Part shown: piece by piece, positions 39,445 through 48,255 of the stretch
Layout: each line of letters starts with the position of its first letter
Numbering within the stretch: position 1 is the stretch's first letter
Origin: Caballeronia catudaia
GTDB lineage: Bacteria; Pseudomonadota; Gammaproteobacteria; Burkholderiales; Burkholderiaceae
Length of the DNA stretch: 64,000 nt
Assembly: GCF_001544755.2 (NCBI RefSeq)
Contig: NZ_FCOF02000001.1
Location: forward strand, 310,001 to 374,000
Direction of reading: 5' to 3'
Notes under the pieces: model-generated
The model's input: the letters and a program-made list of their open reading frames with translations, nothing else
What the model was told of the DNA's origin: nothing
Databases searched by the model: none
Program-made: the position numbers and the translations under genes

Positions 39445-40572
39445 TTGGACTTCGACACCCCGCCGCGCCTAAGAGTGGAAGCCGGTCAGCAGGGCAAGGT
39501 GGTCCGGCTCTCAGGCCAGTGGACCGCGCTGGCGCTCGCCCGCGACCGCGCGAAAAGCGGCGTGACGCGGCGGCTGCGCGCCATCGGGCGGGAGGCGATC
39601 GGTCAGTGGGATCTGCTGTCCGTCGAGCGGCTCGATCACGTCGGCGGACAGGCGCTCTGGCGCGTCTGGGGCCGCAGGATGCCCGCGACCATCGCGTTGT
39701 CCGACACGCAGCGCGAAATCTTCGAGCGCGTCGCGCTGCTCGATGCCGAGCGCGAAGAGCCCGAACCCGTCGATCGCGTCGATCCGGTCACGAGGCTCGG
39801 GTCGCTGATCTTCGCGTTCTTCGACCATCTCTATGACGGCCTCGCGATGTTCGGCGCGTTCATCCTCGATCTCATCGGGCTTGTCCGGCGTCCACAACGC
39901 ATACCGTGGACGGAAATCTCCGCCAATATCTACAGCGCCGGCGCGCAGGCGCTCGCGATCACCGCGCTCGTCGCGTTCCTGATCGGCATCGTGCTCAGCT
40001 ACCTGTCCGCGCAGCAGTTGCGCGTGTTCGGCGCGAATCAATACATCGTCAATATTCTCGGGCTCTCGGTGATTCGCGAGCTCGGGCCCGTGCTCTCCGC
40101 AATTCTGGTCGCAGGGCGTTCGGGTTCGGCGATCACCGCGCAGATCGGCGTGATGCGCGTCACCGAAGAACTCGACGCGATGCAGGTCATGGGCATTCCC
40201 CACAGCTTGCGGCTCGTGCTGCCGCGCGTGATCGCGCTCGGCATCGCGATGCCGCTGCTCGTCATGTGGACCAACATCATCGCGCTCTCGGGCGGCGCGC
40301 TCGCCGCGAAGCTCGTGCTGTCCATCGACATCAATTTCTTCATCCGTTCGCTGCCGTCCGTCGTGCCGATCGCGAATCTGTGGATCGGGCTCGGCAAGGG
40401 CGTCGTGTTCGGCATGCTGATCGCGCTCGCCGCCTGTCATTTCGGTTTCCGTATCAAGGCAAATTCGCAGAGTCTCGGCGAGGGCACGACGACTTCGGTC
40501 GTGACGTCGATCACCATCGTGATTCTCGCGGACGCAGTGTTCGCGATCCTGTTTCAAAACTCGGGGCTATGA
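39445..40572 (+). CDS. MCE-type ABC transporter permease with N-terminal STAS domain
   Basis: Inner-membrane permease of a phospholipid or sterol-type lipid transporter (MlaE family). The first about 100 residues form a STAS-like domain (RLRVEAGQQGKVVRLSGQWT...), followed by the five-helix MlaE permease with RELGPVLSAILVAGRSGSAI and the EELDAMQVMGIP cytoplasmic helix. Canonical Mla systems make the STAS part (MlaB) as a separate subunit, so this is a fused form. The family N-terminus fits a TTG at 39445, although no strong ribosome site is visible. The frame extends upstream into non-coding DNA. Its end overlaps the ATPase gene by ATGA. Confidence 0.88.
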   Translation: MDFDTPPRLRVEAGQQGKVVRLSGQWTALALARDRAKSGVTRRLRAIGREAIGQWDLLSVERLDHVGGQALWRVWGRRMPATIALSDTQREIFERVALLDAEREEPEPVDRVDPVTRLGSLIFAFFDHLYDGLAMFGAFILDLIGLVRRPQRIPWTEISANIYSAGAQALAITALVAFLIGIVLSYLSAQQLRVFGANQYIVNILGLSVIRELGPVLSAILVAGRSGSAITAQIGVMRVTEELDAMQVMGIPHSLRLVLPRVIALGIAMPLLVMWTNIIALSGGALAAKLVLSIDINFFIRSLPSVVPIANLWIGLGKGVVFGMLIALAACHFGFRIKANSQSLGEGTTTSVVTSITIVILADAVFAILFQNSGL

Positions 40573-41456
40573 CCGACATGTCGACCACGCTCGCCACCGC
40601 CGTGCGTCACCAGCCGCCGCCCGTCATCGCGGAGCCGGTGATCGAAGTGCGCGATCTGACGAAGCGTTACGGCCGCACGGTCATCCACGAACATCTGAAT
40701 CTGGACGTGCGGCGCGGCGAGATCGTCGCGTTGCTCGGCGGTTCCGGTTCCGGCAAGACCACGCTCGTGCGGCAGATTCTCGGGCTCGAGTTTCCGACGT
40801 CGGGCACCATTCGCGTGCTCGGCGAGGAATGGGCGCAGATGGACGAGGAAACCGCGAAGATGCTGCGCACGCGCTCCGGCATGATGTTCCAGCAGGGCGC
40901 GCTGTTCTCGTCGCTGACGGTGTACGACAACATCGCGCAGCCGTTTCGCGAACTCGGCAAGATTCCCGAGGATCTGATCCGCGAGTTCGTGATGCTGAAG
41001 CTCGAAATGGTCGGCCTGTCGTGCAAGCACGCGACCAAGATGCCGTCGGCGTTGTCGGGCGGCATGGTGAAGCGCGTGGGCATCGCGCGGGCGATCGCGC
41101 TCGAACCCGAACTGCTGTTTCTCGACGAACCCACCGCCGGCCTCGATCCGAAGGCGTCGGACGAGTTCGTCGATCTGATCGCCACATTGCATCGCGCGCT
41201 CGGGCTGACCGTCGTCATGGTCACGCACGATCTCGATACGATGGTCGCGCTCTCGACGCGCGTCGCGGTGCTCGCGGAGCGGCGCGTGCTCGTCGCGGCG
41301 CCGGTGGAGGAAGCGTGCGCGGTGGACCATCCGTTCATCCGCGAGTATTTTCTCGGGCGTCGCGGGCGCCGAGCGCTGCAGGCGCTGCCCGCCGAGCGTC
41401 GCGCAAAGCTGCCGCCAGCCGCGCTCGAAGACGCGCCGATCAGCGTCAACAAATAG
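40569..41456 (+). CDS. MCE-type ABC transporter ATP-binding protein
   Basis: ATPase (MlaF family) of the lipid transporter, 295 residues. It has Walker A LLGGSGSGKTTLVRQ, Q-loop MMFQQGALFSSLTVYDNI (the Mla-type Q-loop), and signature LSGGMVKRVG. Walker B is LLFLDEPTAGLDP and the switch His lies in VTHDLD. Its start overlaps the permease gene by four bases; an ATG three codons later is also possible. Confidence 0.94.
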   Translation: MTDMSTTLATAVRHQPPPVIAEPVIEVRDLTKRYGRTVIHEHLNLDVRRGEIVALLGGSGSGKTTLVRQILGLEFPTSGTIRVLGEEWAQMDEETAKMLRTRSGMMFQQGALFSSLTVYDNIAQPFRELGKIPEDLIREFVMLKLEMVGLSCKHATKMPSALSGGMVKRVGIARAIALEPELLFLDEPTAGLDPKASDEFVDLIATLHRALGLTVVMVTHDLDTMVALSTRVAVLAERRVLVAAPVEEACAVDHPFIREYFLGRRGRRALQALPAERRAKLPPAALEDAPISVNK

Positions 41457-41503
41457 CCGCATCGGGCGAAGCGCAAGCACGCGAAAGTCAAAGGAACCTG
41501 CCG

Positions 41504-42463
41504 ATGGAAAACAAATCACATGCGTTCTGGACCGGGCTCTTCACGATCGTCCTCGTGCTGGCCATCGCGTTCGCCGTGTTCTTCTTCAATGTGGATCGCA
41601 CCGTGCGCGTGCCTTACGATCTCATCGCGCGCACCAACGTCACCGGACTCTTCACGGACGCGGCCGTGCGTTATCGGGGCTTGGGCGTCGGCAAGGTGCA
41701 GTCGATCAGTTTCGACAGGTCCCATCCTGGGCAGATCCGCATCCGCATTCTCGTCGACAAGAACGCGCCGATGACGCATTCGACCTTCGCGACGCTCGGC
41801 TTTCAGGGCGTGACGGGCATCGCGTTCGTGCAGCTCGACGACACGGGCGCCGACACCGCGCCGCTTGCCTCATCGCCGCAGCACGTGGCCGAAGTGCCGA
41901 TGCGCCCCGGTCTTTTCGAGCAGTTGCAGCAGCGCGGCGACGTGATCCTGAAGAAGTTCGAGCGCCTTTCGGAGGACGCCGACAAGTTCCTCTCCGACGA
42001 CATGCGCAACCAGATCATGGACACGACGAAGAGCCTGCAAGGCGCGGCCGACGGCATCGCGACGCTCGCGAGCCAGGTTCAGCCCACAACCGCGCAGTTG
42101 CCGCAGACGCTGAAGCAGATCAACACCACGCTCGCCTCGACCAATCAGCTGATGCAGAACCTGAATCGTCCGGACGGCCCGCTCGTCGCCAATCTGAACG
42201 AGGCGGGCAAGGCCGCCGAGGAAGCGGGCGCGGCGCTTTCGGACATGAACGAATCGCTGCGGTTCATCACGGCGCGCGTCGGCTTCGAGGCGCTGCCGCG
42301 CTTCTATTCGTTTTCCGACGACGTGAGCGCAGCCGCGCGGTCGGTCGATCGCGCCGCCGACGCATTCAGCACCAATCCGCGCAGCGTGCTTTTCGGCGCG
42401 CCAAAACGGGAACCCGGGCCGGGCGAGCCGGGTTTCACGTGGCCCGCGAAATCAGCACACTGA
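41504..42463 (+). CDS. MCE domain lipid-binding protein (MlaD-like)
   Basis: Periplasmic lipid-shuttling subunit of 319 residues anchored by one N-terminal membrane helix (FWTGLFTIVLVLAIAFAVFFF). The MCE domain (about 36-115) reads ARTNVTGLFTDAAVRYRGLGVGKV. A long helical region with repeated LQ/QL patterns (about 130-290) probably forms the needle-like hexamer core, longer than in MlaD (183 residues). AAAGGAAC lies upstream of the ATG. It sits in the operon between the ATPase and the auxiliary lipoprotein. Confidence 0.94.
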   Translation: MENKSHAFWTGLFTIVLVLAIAFAVFFFNVDRTVRVPYDLIARTNVTGLFTDAAVRYRGLGVGKVQSISFDRSHPGQIRIRILVDKNAPMTHSTFATLGFQGVTGIAFVQLDDTGADTAPLASSPQHVAEVPMRPGLFEQLQQRGDVILKKFERLSEDADKFLSDDMRNQIMDTTKSLQGAADGIATLASQVQPTTAQLPQTLKQINTTLASTNQLMQNLNRPDGPLVANLNEAGKAAEEAGAALSDMNESLRFITARVGFEALPRFYSFSDDVSAAARSVDRAADAFSTNPRSVLFGAPKREPGPGEPGFTWPAKSAH

Positions 42464-42488
42464 GCCGCGCACTGAACGAGAAGAAGAC

Positions 42489-43115
42489 ATGGCAAAGATC
42501 GACTTGAGAGCAGCAACGGCGATGTTCGCGCTCGCCTTTATCACGATGCTCGCGGCGTGCGGATCGACGCCGACCGCGATGCCGAACGCGCGCTACGACC
42601 TCGGCACGCCGCCCGCCGCGAACGCATCGGCGAACGTCGCGCCGATGCCACCGGTGAAAGTGCTCGCGGTCGGCGCGCCGCGCAATCTCGAAACCGATTC
42701 GTTCGCATATCGGCTGAGTTATGTCGATGCGCAACGCACCGGCAGCTATTCGGACAGTCACTGGACGATGCCGCCCGCGCAACTGCTGACGCAGCGTCTC
42801 CGTGAGGCGCTCGCGGCGCGCGGCCCGATTCTCTCGGGCGCGGACCCGGTGCGCGCCGTGCCGCTGCTCGAAGTCGAGCTGACGAGCTTCGAGCAGGTCT
42901 TCGACGCGCCCGAAGAGAGCCACGGACTCGTCTCGGTGCGCGCGACGCTCACGCAGCAAGGCCGTGTCATCGGCCAGCGGAGTTTCGCCGCGAGCGCGAG
43001 CGCGCCGAGCGCCGACGCATCGGGCGGCGCGCGGGCGCTCGCGGCCGCATCGGACGATGTAATCGCGCAACTTTCCGCGTGGCTCGCCGCGCAACCGCTT
43101 TCCGCTTCGCGATGA
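42489..43115 (+). CDS. ABC-type transport auxiliary lipoprotein (PqiC-like)
   Basis: 208-residue outer- or inner-membrane lipoprotein. The lipobox LAAC places lipidated Cys at 24, followed by GSTPTAMP. The body (NARYDLGTP... VLAVGAPRNLETDSFAYRLSYV... WTMPPAQLLTQRLREAL) matches the ABC auxiliary lipoprotein family that accompanies MCE systems, such as PqiC. It is last in the permease-ATPase-MCE-lipoprotein operon and probably makes the outer-membrane contact. Confidence 0.88.
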   Translation: MAKIDLRAATAMFALAFITMLAACGSTPTAMPNARYDLGTPPAANASANVAPMPPVKVLAVGAPRNLETDSFAYRLSYVDAQRTGSYSDSHWTMPPAQLLTQRLREALAARGPILSGADPVRAVPLLEVELTSFEQVFDAPEESHGLVSVRATLTQQGRVIGQRSFAASASAPSADASGGARALAAASDDVIAQLSAWLAAQPLSASR

Positions 43116-43164
43116 CCGTCCGCAGCTTCACCTTCCGCCGAGCACGGAGGCGCCCGCGCGGCTC

Positions 43165-44334
43165 ATGACGATCAAGCAATGGCAGCGCCGCCCGTCGGCG
43201 TTTTCCCGGCAGGCGCTCGCCGCATACGCGGCGCTCGTCGTCTATGGATCGCTGTATCCGTTCTCGGGCTGGCGCTCGCTGGGCCTGAGCCCGCTCGCGT
43301 ATCTCGCCGATCCGCTGCCGCAATACCTGACCGCCTTCGACGTCGTCACGAACGTGCTCGGCTACATGCCGCTCGGCGCGCTGATCGTGCTGGCGCTGTA
43401 TCCGCGCGTTCGCGGCACGCTCGCCGTGTGCGCGGCGCTCGCTGGCGGCGCGTTGCTTTCCGGCACGATGGAAGCGATCCAGACGTATCTGCCGACGCGC
43501 GTCGCTTCGAATCTCGATCTCGCCGCCAATGCGCTCGGCGCGCTCGTCGGCGGCGTGCTGGTCGCGCCCGCGACGAGCGCGCTGCTCGATCGCGGCTTGC
43601 TGCGGCGCATTCGCTTCACCTGGTTCGAGCGCGATGCGGCGTATGTGATCGGCCTCACGGCGCTATGGCCGTTCGCGGCGATGTTCCCCGCGCCGTTTCT
43701 CTTCGGCGGCGGCGACCTGCCGCGCGTGCTGTGGGACGAACTCGACCCGGCGATGCAGGACGCGATTCTCGCGTGGACGCCCGCTTCATGGGACGTCGAA
43801 AGCTGGCCCGACCGGCTCGGCGCGCTTTTGCCGGACGACGCATGGGAAGCGCTCATCACGTCGACGAGTTTATTTGCCGCGCTCGTGCTCGCGACGCTCC
43901 TGACGCGCGCCCGCGCGCCGCGCCTCCGCCTGATGCTCGGCCTGATCGCGCTGACGCTCTTCGCGAAGGCAGGCGCGACATTCCTGCAGTCGCGCGCGGG
44001 CCTCACGTTCGATTGGGCGACGGACGGCGCGCTCGAAGGCATCGCGATCGCGACGCTGGCGGGCGCGCTGTCGGTGTCGCTGCCGCGGGGCTTGAGGGCG
44101 GCGCTCGCGGGCGGGGCGCTCGTCGTGTCGCTCGCGCTCGTCAATCTGCTGCCGGTGAATCCGTACTTCGACATCGTGCTCGCCGACTGGCGGCAAGGGC
44201 GCTATCTGCATTTCAACGGCCTCGCGCATTGGCTCACATGGGTGTGGCCGTATGCGGCGCTCGGCTGGCTCGCGTCGTCGGCGGAACGTGCGTTGCTGGC
44301 GCGGCGGCGCGCGCGCAGGGCGTCGGAGCGCTAG
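43165..44334 (+). CDS. VanZ family membrane protein
   Basis: 389-residue multi-pass membrane protein. The N-terminal about 130 residues match VanZ (YAALVVYGSLYPFSGWRSLGL, FDVVTNVLGYMPLGALIVL, MEAIQTYLPTRVASNLDLAANALGA). The rest adds about six hydrophobic helices. VanZ domains occur in glycopeptide tolerance and in envelope proteins of unknown role. It is 49 bases after the lipid-transporter operon and may be part of it. Confidence 0.85.
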   Translation: MTIKQWQRRPSAFSRQALAAYAALVVYGSLYPFSGWRSLGLSPLAYLADPLPQYLTAFDVVTNVLGYMPLGALIVLALYPRVRGTLAVCAALAGGALLSGTMEAIQTYLPTRVASNLDLAANALGALVGGVLVAPATSALLDRGLLRRIRFTWFERDAAYVIGLTALWPFAAMFPAPFLFGGGDLPRVLWDELDPAMQDAILAWTPASWDVESWPDRLGALLPDDAWEALITSTSLFAALVLATLLTRARAPRLRLMLGLIALTLFAKAGATFLQSRAGLTFDWATDGALEGIAIATLAGALSVSLPRGLRAALAGGALVVSLALVNLLPVNPYFDIVLADWRQGRYLHFNGLAHWLTWVWPYAALGWLASSAERALLARRRARRASER

Positions 44335-44404
44335 TTTTCGGCACCAAAGGGCGGGCACGAACATCGCTCGCTATAATCGACCGACACTCTCATCGCACCC
44401 GCTC

Positions 44405-44734
44405 ATGGATTCCTTCTACAAGTACCACGTGTTCTTCTGCCTGAATCAGCGCGATGCCGACGCGCCGCGCCCGAGCTGCGCAAACTGCAACGCGCAGGCC
44501 ATGCAGGAGCACGCGAAAAAACGCGTGAAGCAATTGGGACTCGCGGGGGAAGGCAAGGTGCGCATCAACAAGGCGGGCTGTCTGGACCGCTGCGAACTGG
44601 GGCCGGTCGTCGTGGTGTATCCGGAAGGCACGTGGTACACGTATGTCGATGAAACCGACATCGACGAAATCGTGGACTCGCATCTGGCCAACGGCAAAGT
44701 CGTCGAACGTCTTCTGATCGATCAACCCGCATAG
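44405..44734 (+). CDS. (2Fe-2S) ferredoxin domain protein
   Basis: A thioredoxin-like [2Fe-2S] ferredoxin of 109 residues. Candidate cluster cysteines lie in FFCLNQ, RPSCANCNAQAM and NKAGCLDRCELGPVVVVYPEGTWY. The first ligand and the later CLDRC pair follow the usual spacing for this family. A TATAAT hexamer lies 28 bases upstream of the ATG, but no -35 is clear. The hydrolase gene follows after 20 bases. Partner enzymes are unknown. Confidence 0.88.
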   Translation: MDSFYKYHVFFCLNQRDADAPRPSCANCNAQAMQEHAKKRVKQLGLAGEGKVRINKAGCLDRCELGPVVVVYPEGTWYTYVDETDIDEIVDSHLANGKVVERLLIDQPA

Positions 44735-44754
44735 AAGCACGCACAAGAGCAGGC

Positions 44755-45390
44755 ATGAACGCGCAAACCGAAAAATTCCTCATCGACGGGCCGGTCGGCA
44801 AGATCGAATGCGCGCTCGATCGCACTGATTCCAATGGTCAGCCTGCGCGCGGCATCGCGCTCGTCGCGCATCCGCATCCGCTCTTCGGCGGCACGATGGA
44901 CAACAAGGTTGCGCAGACGCTCGCGCGCACTTTCGTGCAACTGGGCTACACGACGTACCGCTCGAACTTTCGCGGCGTCGGGCAAACCTCCGGCGAACAT
45001 GACAATGGCATCGGCGAGCAGGACGACCTGCTCGCGCTGATCGACCACATGCGCGCGCAGCCGGGTCAGGCCGATGCGCCGATCGTGCTCGCGGGCTTTT
45101 CGTTCGGCACGTTCGTGCTGTCGCACGTCTCGAAGCGCATGCTGGAAGCGGGCAAGGAAATCGAGCGCATGGTGCTGGTCGGCACGGCGGCGAGTCGCTG
45201 GGACGTCGCGCCGGTGCCCGACACCACGCTCGTGATTCACGGCGAAGTGGACGATACCGTGCCCATCCAATCCGTCTACGACTGGGCGCGGCCGCAGGAA
45301 TTGCCGGTGGTCGTGATTCCGGGCGGCGAGCACTTCTTTCATCGCAAGCTGCATATCCTGAAGCGCGTGATCGTCGATGCGTGGCGTTGA
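44755..45390 (+). CDS. Alpha/beta hydrolase (YsgA/DUF-type dienelactone-like)
   Basis: 211-residue small alpha/beta hydrolase. VAHPHPLFGGTMDNKVAQTL opens the fold, the nucleophile Ser lies in LAGFSFGTFV, the acid in IHGEVDDTVP, and the His in PGGEHFFHRKL. This HPHPxFGGxxxN signature belongs to a group often annotated simply as alpha/beta hydrolase; the substrate is unknown. It is probably cotranscribed with the ferredoxin-like gene. Confidence 0.88.
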   Translation: MNAQTEKFLIDGPVGKIECALDRTDSNGQPARGIALVAHPHPLFGGTMDNKVAQTLARTFVQLGYTTYRSNFRGVGQTSGEHDNGIGEQDDLLALIDHMRAQPGQADAPIVLAGFSFGTFVLSHVSKRMLEAGKEIERMVLVGTAASRWDVAPVPDTTLVIHGEVDDTVPIQSVYDWARPQELPVVVIPGGEHFFHRKLHILKRVIVDAWR

Positions 45391-45786
45391 GCGCCGCAAG
45401 GTGTTCGAAGGCCTTCGCGCGTGCATCGATTGCGATCGGTAAAAGCGGCTAAGCGCAACCTGAAAAACGTTAAAACGCGCTGTAAAGGCGCAGATTCAAG
45501 GGAAACCGCAAGCGGCCCGCGCGTATAATGGCGCAGATTTTTTACGCTGTTTCCGGCCGCGCGGTGCGCTCGTCCAAGCGTCTCGCGGTCTTCGGAACTC
45601 CGGCTTTCGAGAACCGTTTTCGCGTCCGTCTGTCGAACGAGCGCTTTTCTCCGCGGCGCCGCGCGTGCCGCTGTCCTGGCGAAAAGCCCGACCAACAGCG
45701 ACGGTCTGCCTGTTCAACCCGTGCTTCGCCGATCTTCCGATCCTTATCGGCATCGTCGCAGCCTGCTTTTTCCGCCGATCGATCCT
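45391..45786 (+). promoter_or_regulatory. Leader/promoter region of the carboxypeptidase operon
   Basis: Nearly 400 bases with no convincing gene. A perfect TATAAT occurs at 45524-45529, about 260 bases before the start codon; a -35 with 17-base spacing (GGAAAC) is poor. The long leader between it and the ATG is GC-rich and may fold, but no known riboswitch was recognised. Confidence 0.35.
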
Positions 45787-47001
45787 ATGCGCTTTGTCCC
45801 TTCCGGCTTGTCTCTTCCGTCTGTTTCCGCTTCTGTTTCCGTTCGCGCAAAAACCGCTTTCGTTCTGCCCGCCCTGCTGGTGGCCGCGAGCGCGTTCGCG
45901 CAAGTGCCGCCGCCCGACGTGACCGCGCGATCGTGGGTGCTCGTCGATGCAACCAGCAATCAGGTGCTCGCGTCCGGCAATCCCGACGAGCGCGTCGAGC
46001 CGGCGTCGCTCACCAAGCTGATGACCGCGTATCTCGTCTTCGACGCGCTGAAGTCGAAGAAGATCAACATGGATCAGACCGTCATGCCGAGCGAAGCCGT
46101 GCGCCGCGTGCGCACGGACGAGTCGCGCATGTTCATCGAGGCGAACAAGCCGGTCACGGTGCACGATCTCGTGTACGGCATGATCGTGCAGTCGGGCAAC
46201 GACGCGGCCATCGCGCTGGCGGAACTCGTCGGCGGCAGCGAAGGCAACTTCGTGCAACTGATGAACGCGGCGGCGAAGCGCATCGGCATGACGCATACCA
46301 ATTTCGCCGATGTGAACGGCATGCCCGATCCGCAGCACTACACGACCGCGGGCGACCTCGCCGTGCTGTCGACGCGCCTCATCCGCGACTTCCCCGAGTA
46401 CTACAGCATCTTCTCGGTGAAGGATTTCACGTACAACAAGATCAAGCAGCCGAACCGCAATCGCCTGCTGTGGCTCGATCCGACCGTCGATGGTCTCAAG
46501 ACCGGCCACACGAAGGCCGCCGGCTATTGCCTGATCGCGACCGCGAAGCGTTCGCTCAACGGCGTGCCGGATGCGAGCCGCCGTCTCGTCGCCGTGATGA
46601 TGGGCGAGCCGAAAGAGCACAACCGCGTGCAGGACAGCCTGAAGATGCTGAACTACGGCTACACGGCGTATGACGCGCTGCGCCTGTACAAGGCGAATCA
46701 GGTGATCGAATCGCCGCGCGTGTACAAGGGCGCGAGCGACAACGTGCAGGCCGGCGTCGCGACGGATCAGTACATCACCGTGCCGAAGGGTCTCGGCGAC
46801 AAGGTCAAGCCGACCGTGACGCACAACGACCTGATCACCGCGCCGATCAAGAAGGGCCAGCAGATCGGCACCGTCAAGATGATTGCGGACGGCAAGGAAG
46901 TCGCGCAGTTCCCGCTCGTCGCGCTGCAGGACGTGCCGGAAGCGGGCATCTTCGGCCGCCTGTGGGATTCGGCGCTGCTGTGGTGGCAAAAGCGCAAGTA
47001 A
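45787..47001 (+). CDS. dacC: D-alanyl-D-alanine carboxypeptidase (penicillin-binding protein 5/6 type)
   Basis: Removes the terminal D-Ala from peptidoglycan pentapeptides in the periplasm. The 404 residues have a signal peptide (cleavage near AAASAFA). The active-site Ser74-Leu-Thr-Lys77 motif, SGN in IVQSGNDAAIAL, and the KTG motif in DGLKTGHTKAAGYCL complete the site. A C-terminal PBP5-like domain and an amphipathic end (FGRLWDSALLWWQKRK) serve as membrane anchor. The start at 45787 is chosen since a 22-codon extension upstream would spoil the signal peptide. The D-amino acid aminotransferase gene lies 10 bases downstream, linking D-Ala release and use. Gene symbol by analogy. Confidence 0.93.
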   Translation: MRFVPSGLSLPSVSASVSVRAKTAFVLPALLVAASAFAQVPPPDVTARSWVLVDATSNQVLASGNPDERVEPASLTKLMTAYLVFDALKSKKINMDQTVMPSEAVRRVRTDESRMFIEANKPVTVHDLVYGMIVQSGNDAAIALAELVGGSEGNFVQLMNAAAKRIGMTHTNFADVNGMPDPQHYTTAGDLAVLSTRLIRDFPEYYSIFSVKDFTYNKIKQPNRNRLLWLDPTVDGLKTGHTKAAGYCLIATAKRSLNGVPDASRRLVAVMMGEPKEHNRVQDSLKMLNYGYTAYDALRLYKANQVIESPRVYKGASDNVQAGVATDQYITVPKGLGDKVKPTVTHNDLITAPIKKGQQIGTVKMIADGKEVAQFPLVALQDVPEAGIFGRLWDSALLWWQKRK

Positions 47002-47011
47002 GGAGCGAGCG

Positions 47012-47935
47012 ATGAATCACGCCGAAGCATTCGATCCGGTCGTCTACCTGAACGGCGAGTGGGGGCCGCTTTCCGAAGCGCGCATTCCCGTGCTCGACCG
47101 CGGGTTCATTTTCGGTGACGGCGTGTATGAAGTCGTGCCGCTGTACGCGCAAGCCGATGGCGCGCGCCTGCCGTTTCGCCTCAGGCAGCATCTCGCGCGC
47201 CTGAATCGCAGTCTCGGCAAGATCCGCATCGACAATCCGTTCGATGATTCCGGTTGGCGCGGGCTGATCGATCGCGTGATCGAAGCGAACGCCGGCTCGG
47301 GCGATGCGCTCGTCTACATTCAGGTGACGCGCGGCGTCGCGAAGCGGCGCGGCCACGCGTTCCCGGCGGGCATCACGCCGACCGTGTTCGTCATGCTCGG
47401 CCAGCTCGTGTTTCCGAGCGCGGCGGATCGCGCGCGCGGCGCGGTCGCCGTGACCGCCGAAGACAAGCGCTGGCTGCATTGCGATATCAAATCCGTGTCG
47501 CTGCTCGGCAACGTTTTGATGGCGCAGCACGCCGCCGAAAACGACGCGCTCGAAACCATCCAGTTGCGCGACGGCTTGCTGACCGAAGGGTCGTCGTCGA
47601 ACGTGTGGGTCGTGAAGGGCGGCACGCTGCTGGGCGCGCCGCGCGGACCGCGCATTCTGGAAGGCATCCGCTACGGATTGATCGAGGAGCTGGCGCACGA
47701 AGCGGGCATTGTCTTCGAGGAGCGCGATATCACCGAAGCCGAATTGCGTTCCGCCGATGAAATCATGATCAGCTCGGCGACCAAGGAAGTCATGCCGATC
47801 ACGACGCTCGACGGCAAAAGCGTCGGCGACGGCAAACCCGGCCCGGTCTATGCTGCACTGTACGACGCCTATCAGCGGGCCAAAGCGCGCGAGTTCGCGG
47901 AGGAAGCCGCGCGTGCCAAATCAGGCACGAAGTGA
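47012..47935 (+). CDS. D-amino acid aminotransferase (class IV)
   Basis: PLP-dependent fold-type IV transaminase, 307 residues. It has LDRGFIFGDGVYEVV at the N-terminus, the PLP-Lys in CDIKSVSLLGNVLM, and EGSSSNVWVV. RILEGIRYGLI and ISSATKEVMPI follow. It resembles D-alanine transaminases and branched-chain homologues of this fold. The arrangement directly after a D,D-carboxypeptidase supports D-amino acid use. AAGGAGC precedes the ATG. Confidence 0.9.
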   Translation: MNHAEAFDPVVYLNGEWGPLSEARIPVLDRGFIFGDGVYEVVPLYAQADGARLPFRLRQHLARLNRSLGKIRIDNPFDDSGWRGLIDRVIEANAGSGDALVYIQVTRGVAKRRGHAFPAGITPTVFVMLGQLVFPSAADRARGAVAVTAEDKRWLHCDIKSVSLLGNVLMAQHAAENDALETIQLRDGLLTEGSSSNVWVVKGGTLLGAPRGPRILEGIRYGLIEELAHEAGIVFEERDITEAELRSADEIMISSATKEVMPITTLDGKSVGDGKPGPVYAALYDAYQRAKAREFAEEAARAKSGTK

Positions 47936-47946
47936 AGGAGAAAGCC

Positions 47947-48255
47947 ATGACCGACAAGCCACAATCCACCGATCCCACCGACAGCGCGAAGCACAGCGCC
48001 GACGAACTTTTCGACTTTCCCTGCGATTTCCCGATCAAGGTGATGGGCAAGTCGCATCCGGAATTTCACGACACGATCGTCAGCGTGCTCAAGGCGTTCG
48101 ACCAGGATTTCGACGCGTCGCGCGTCGAGTCGCGGCCGTCGTCCGGCGGCAACTACACGGGACTCACGTGCACGGTGCGCGCGCAGAATCGCGCCCATCT
48201 CGACGATATCTATCGCGCGCTCACCGGCCATCCGATGGTCAAGGTAGTGCTTTGA
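47947..48255 (+). CDS. ybeD: DUF493 (YbeD) family protein
   Basis: 102-residue ACT-like protein of unknown function. It reads FDFPCDFPIKVMGKSHPEFHDTIVSVL and SSGGNYTGLTCTVRAQNRAHLDDIYRAL. In many Gram-negatives ybeD sits next to lipB, as it nearly does here. GAAGGAGA lies before the ATG at 47947. Its last 17 bases overlap the end of the convergent LysR gene. Confidence 0.92.
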   Translation: MTDKPQSTDPTDSAKHSADELFDFPCDFPIKVMGKSHPEFHDTIVSVLKAFDQDFDASRVESRPSSGGNYTGLTCTVRAQNRAHLDDIYRALTGHPMVKVVL

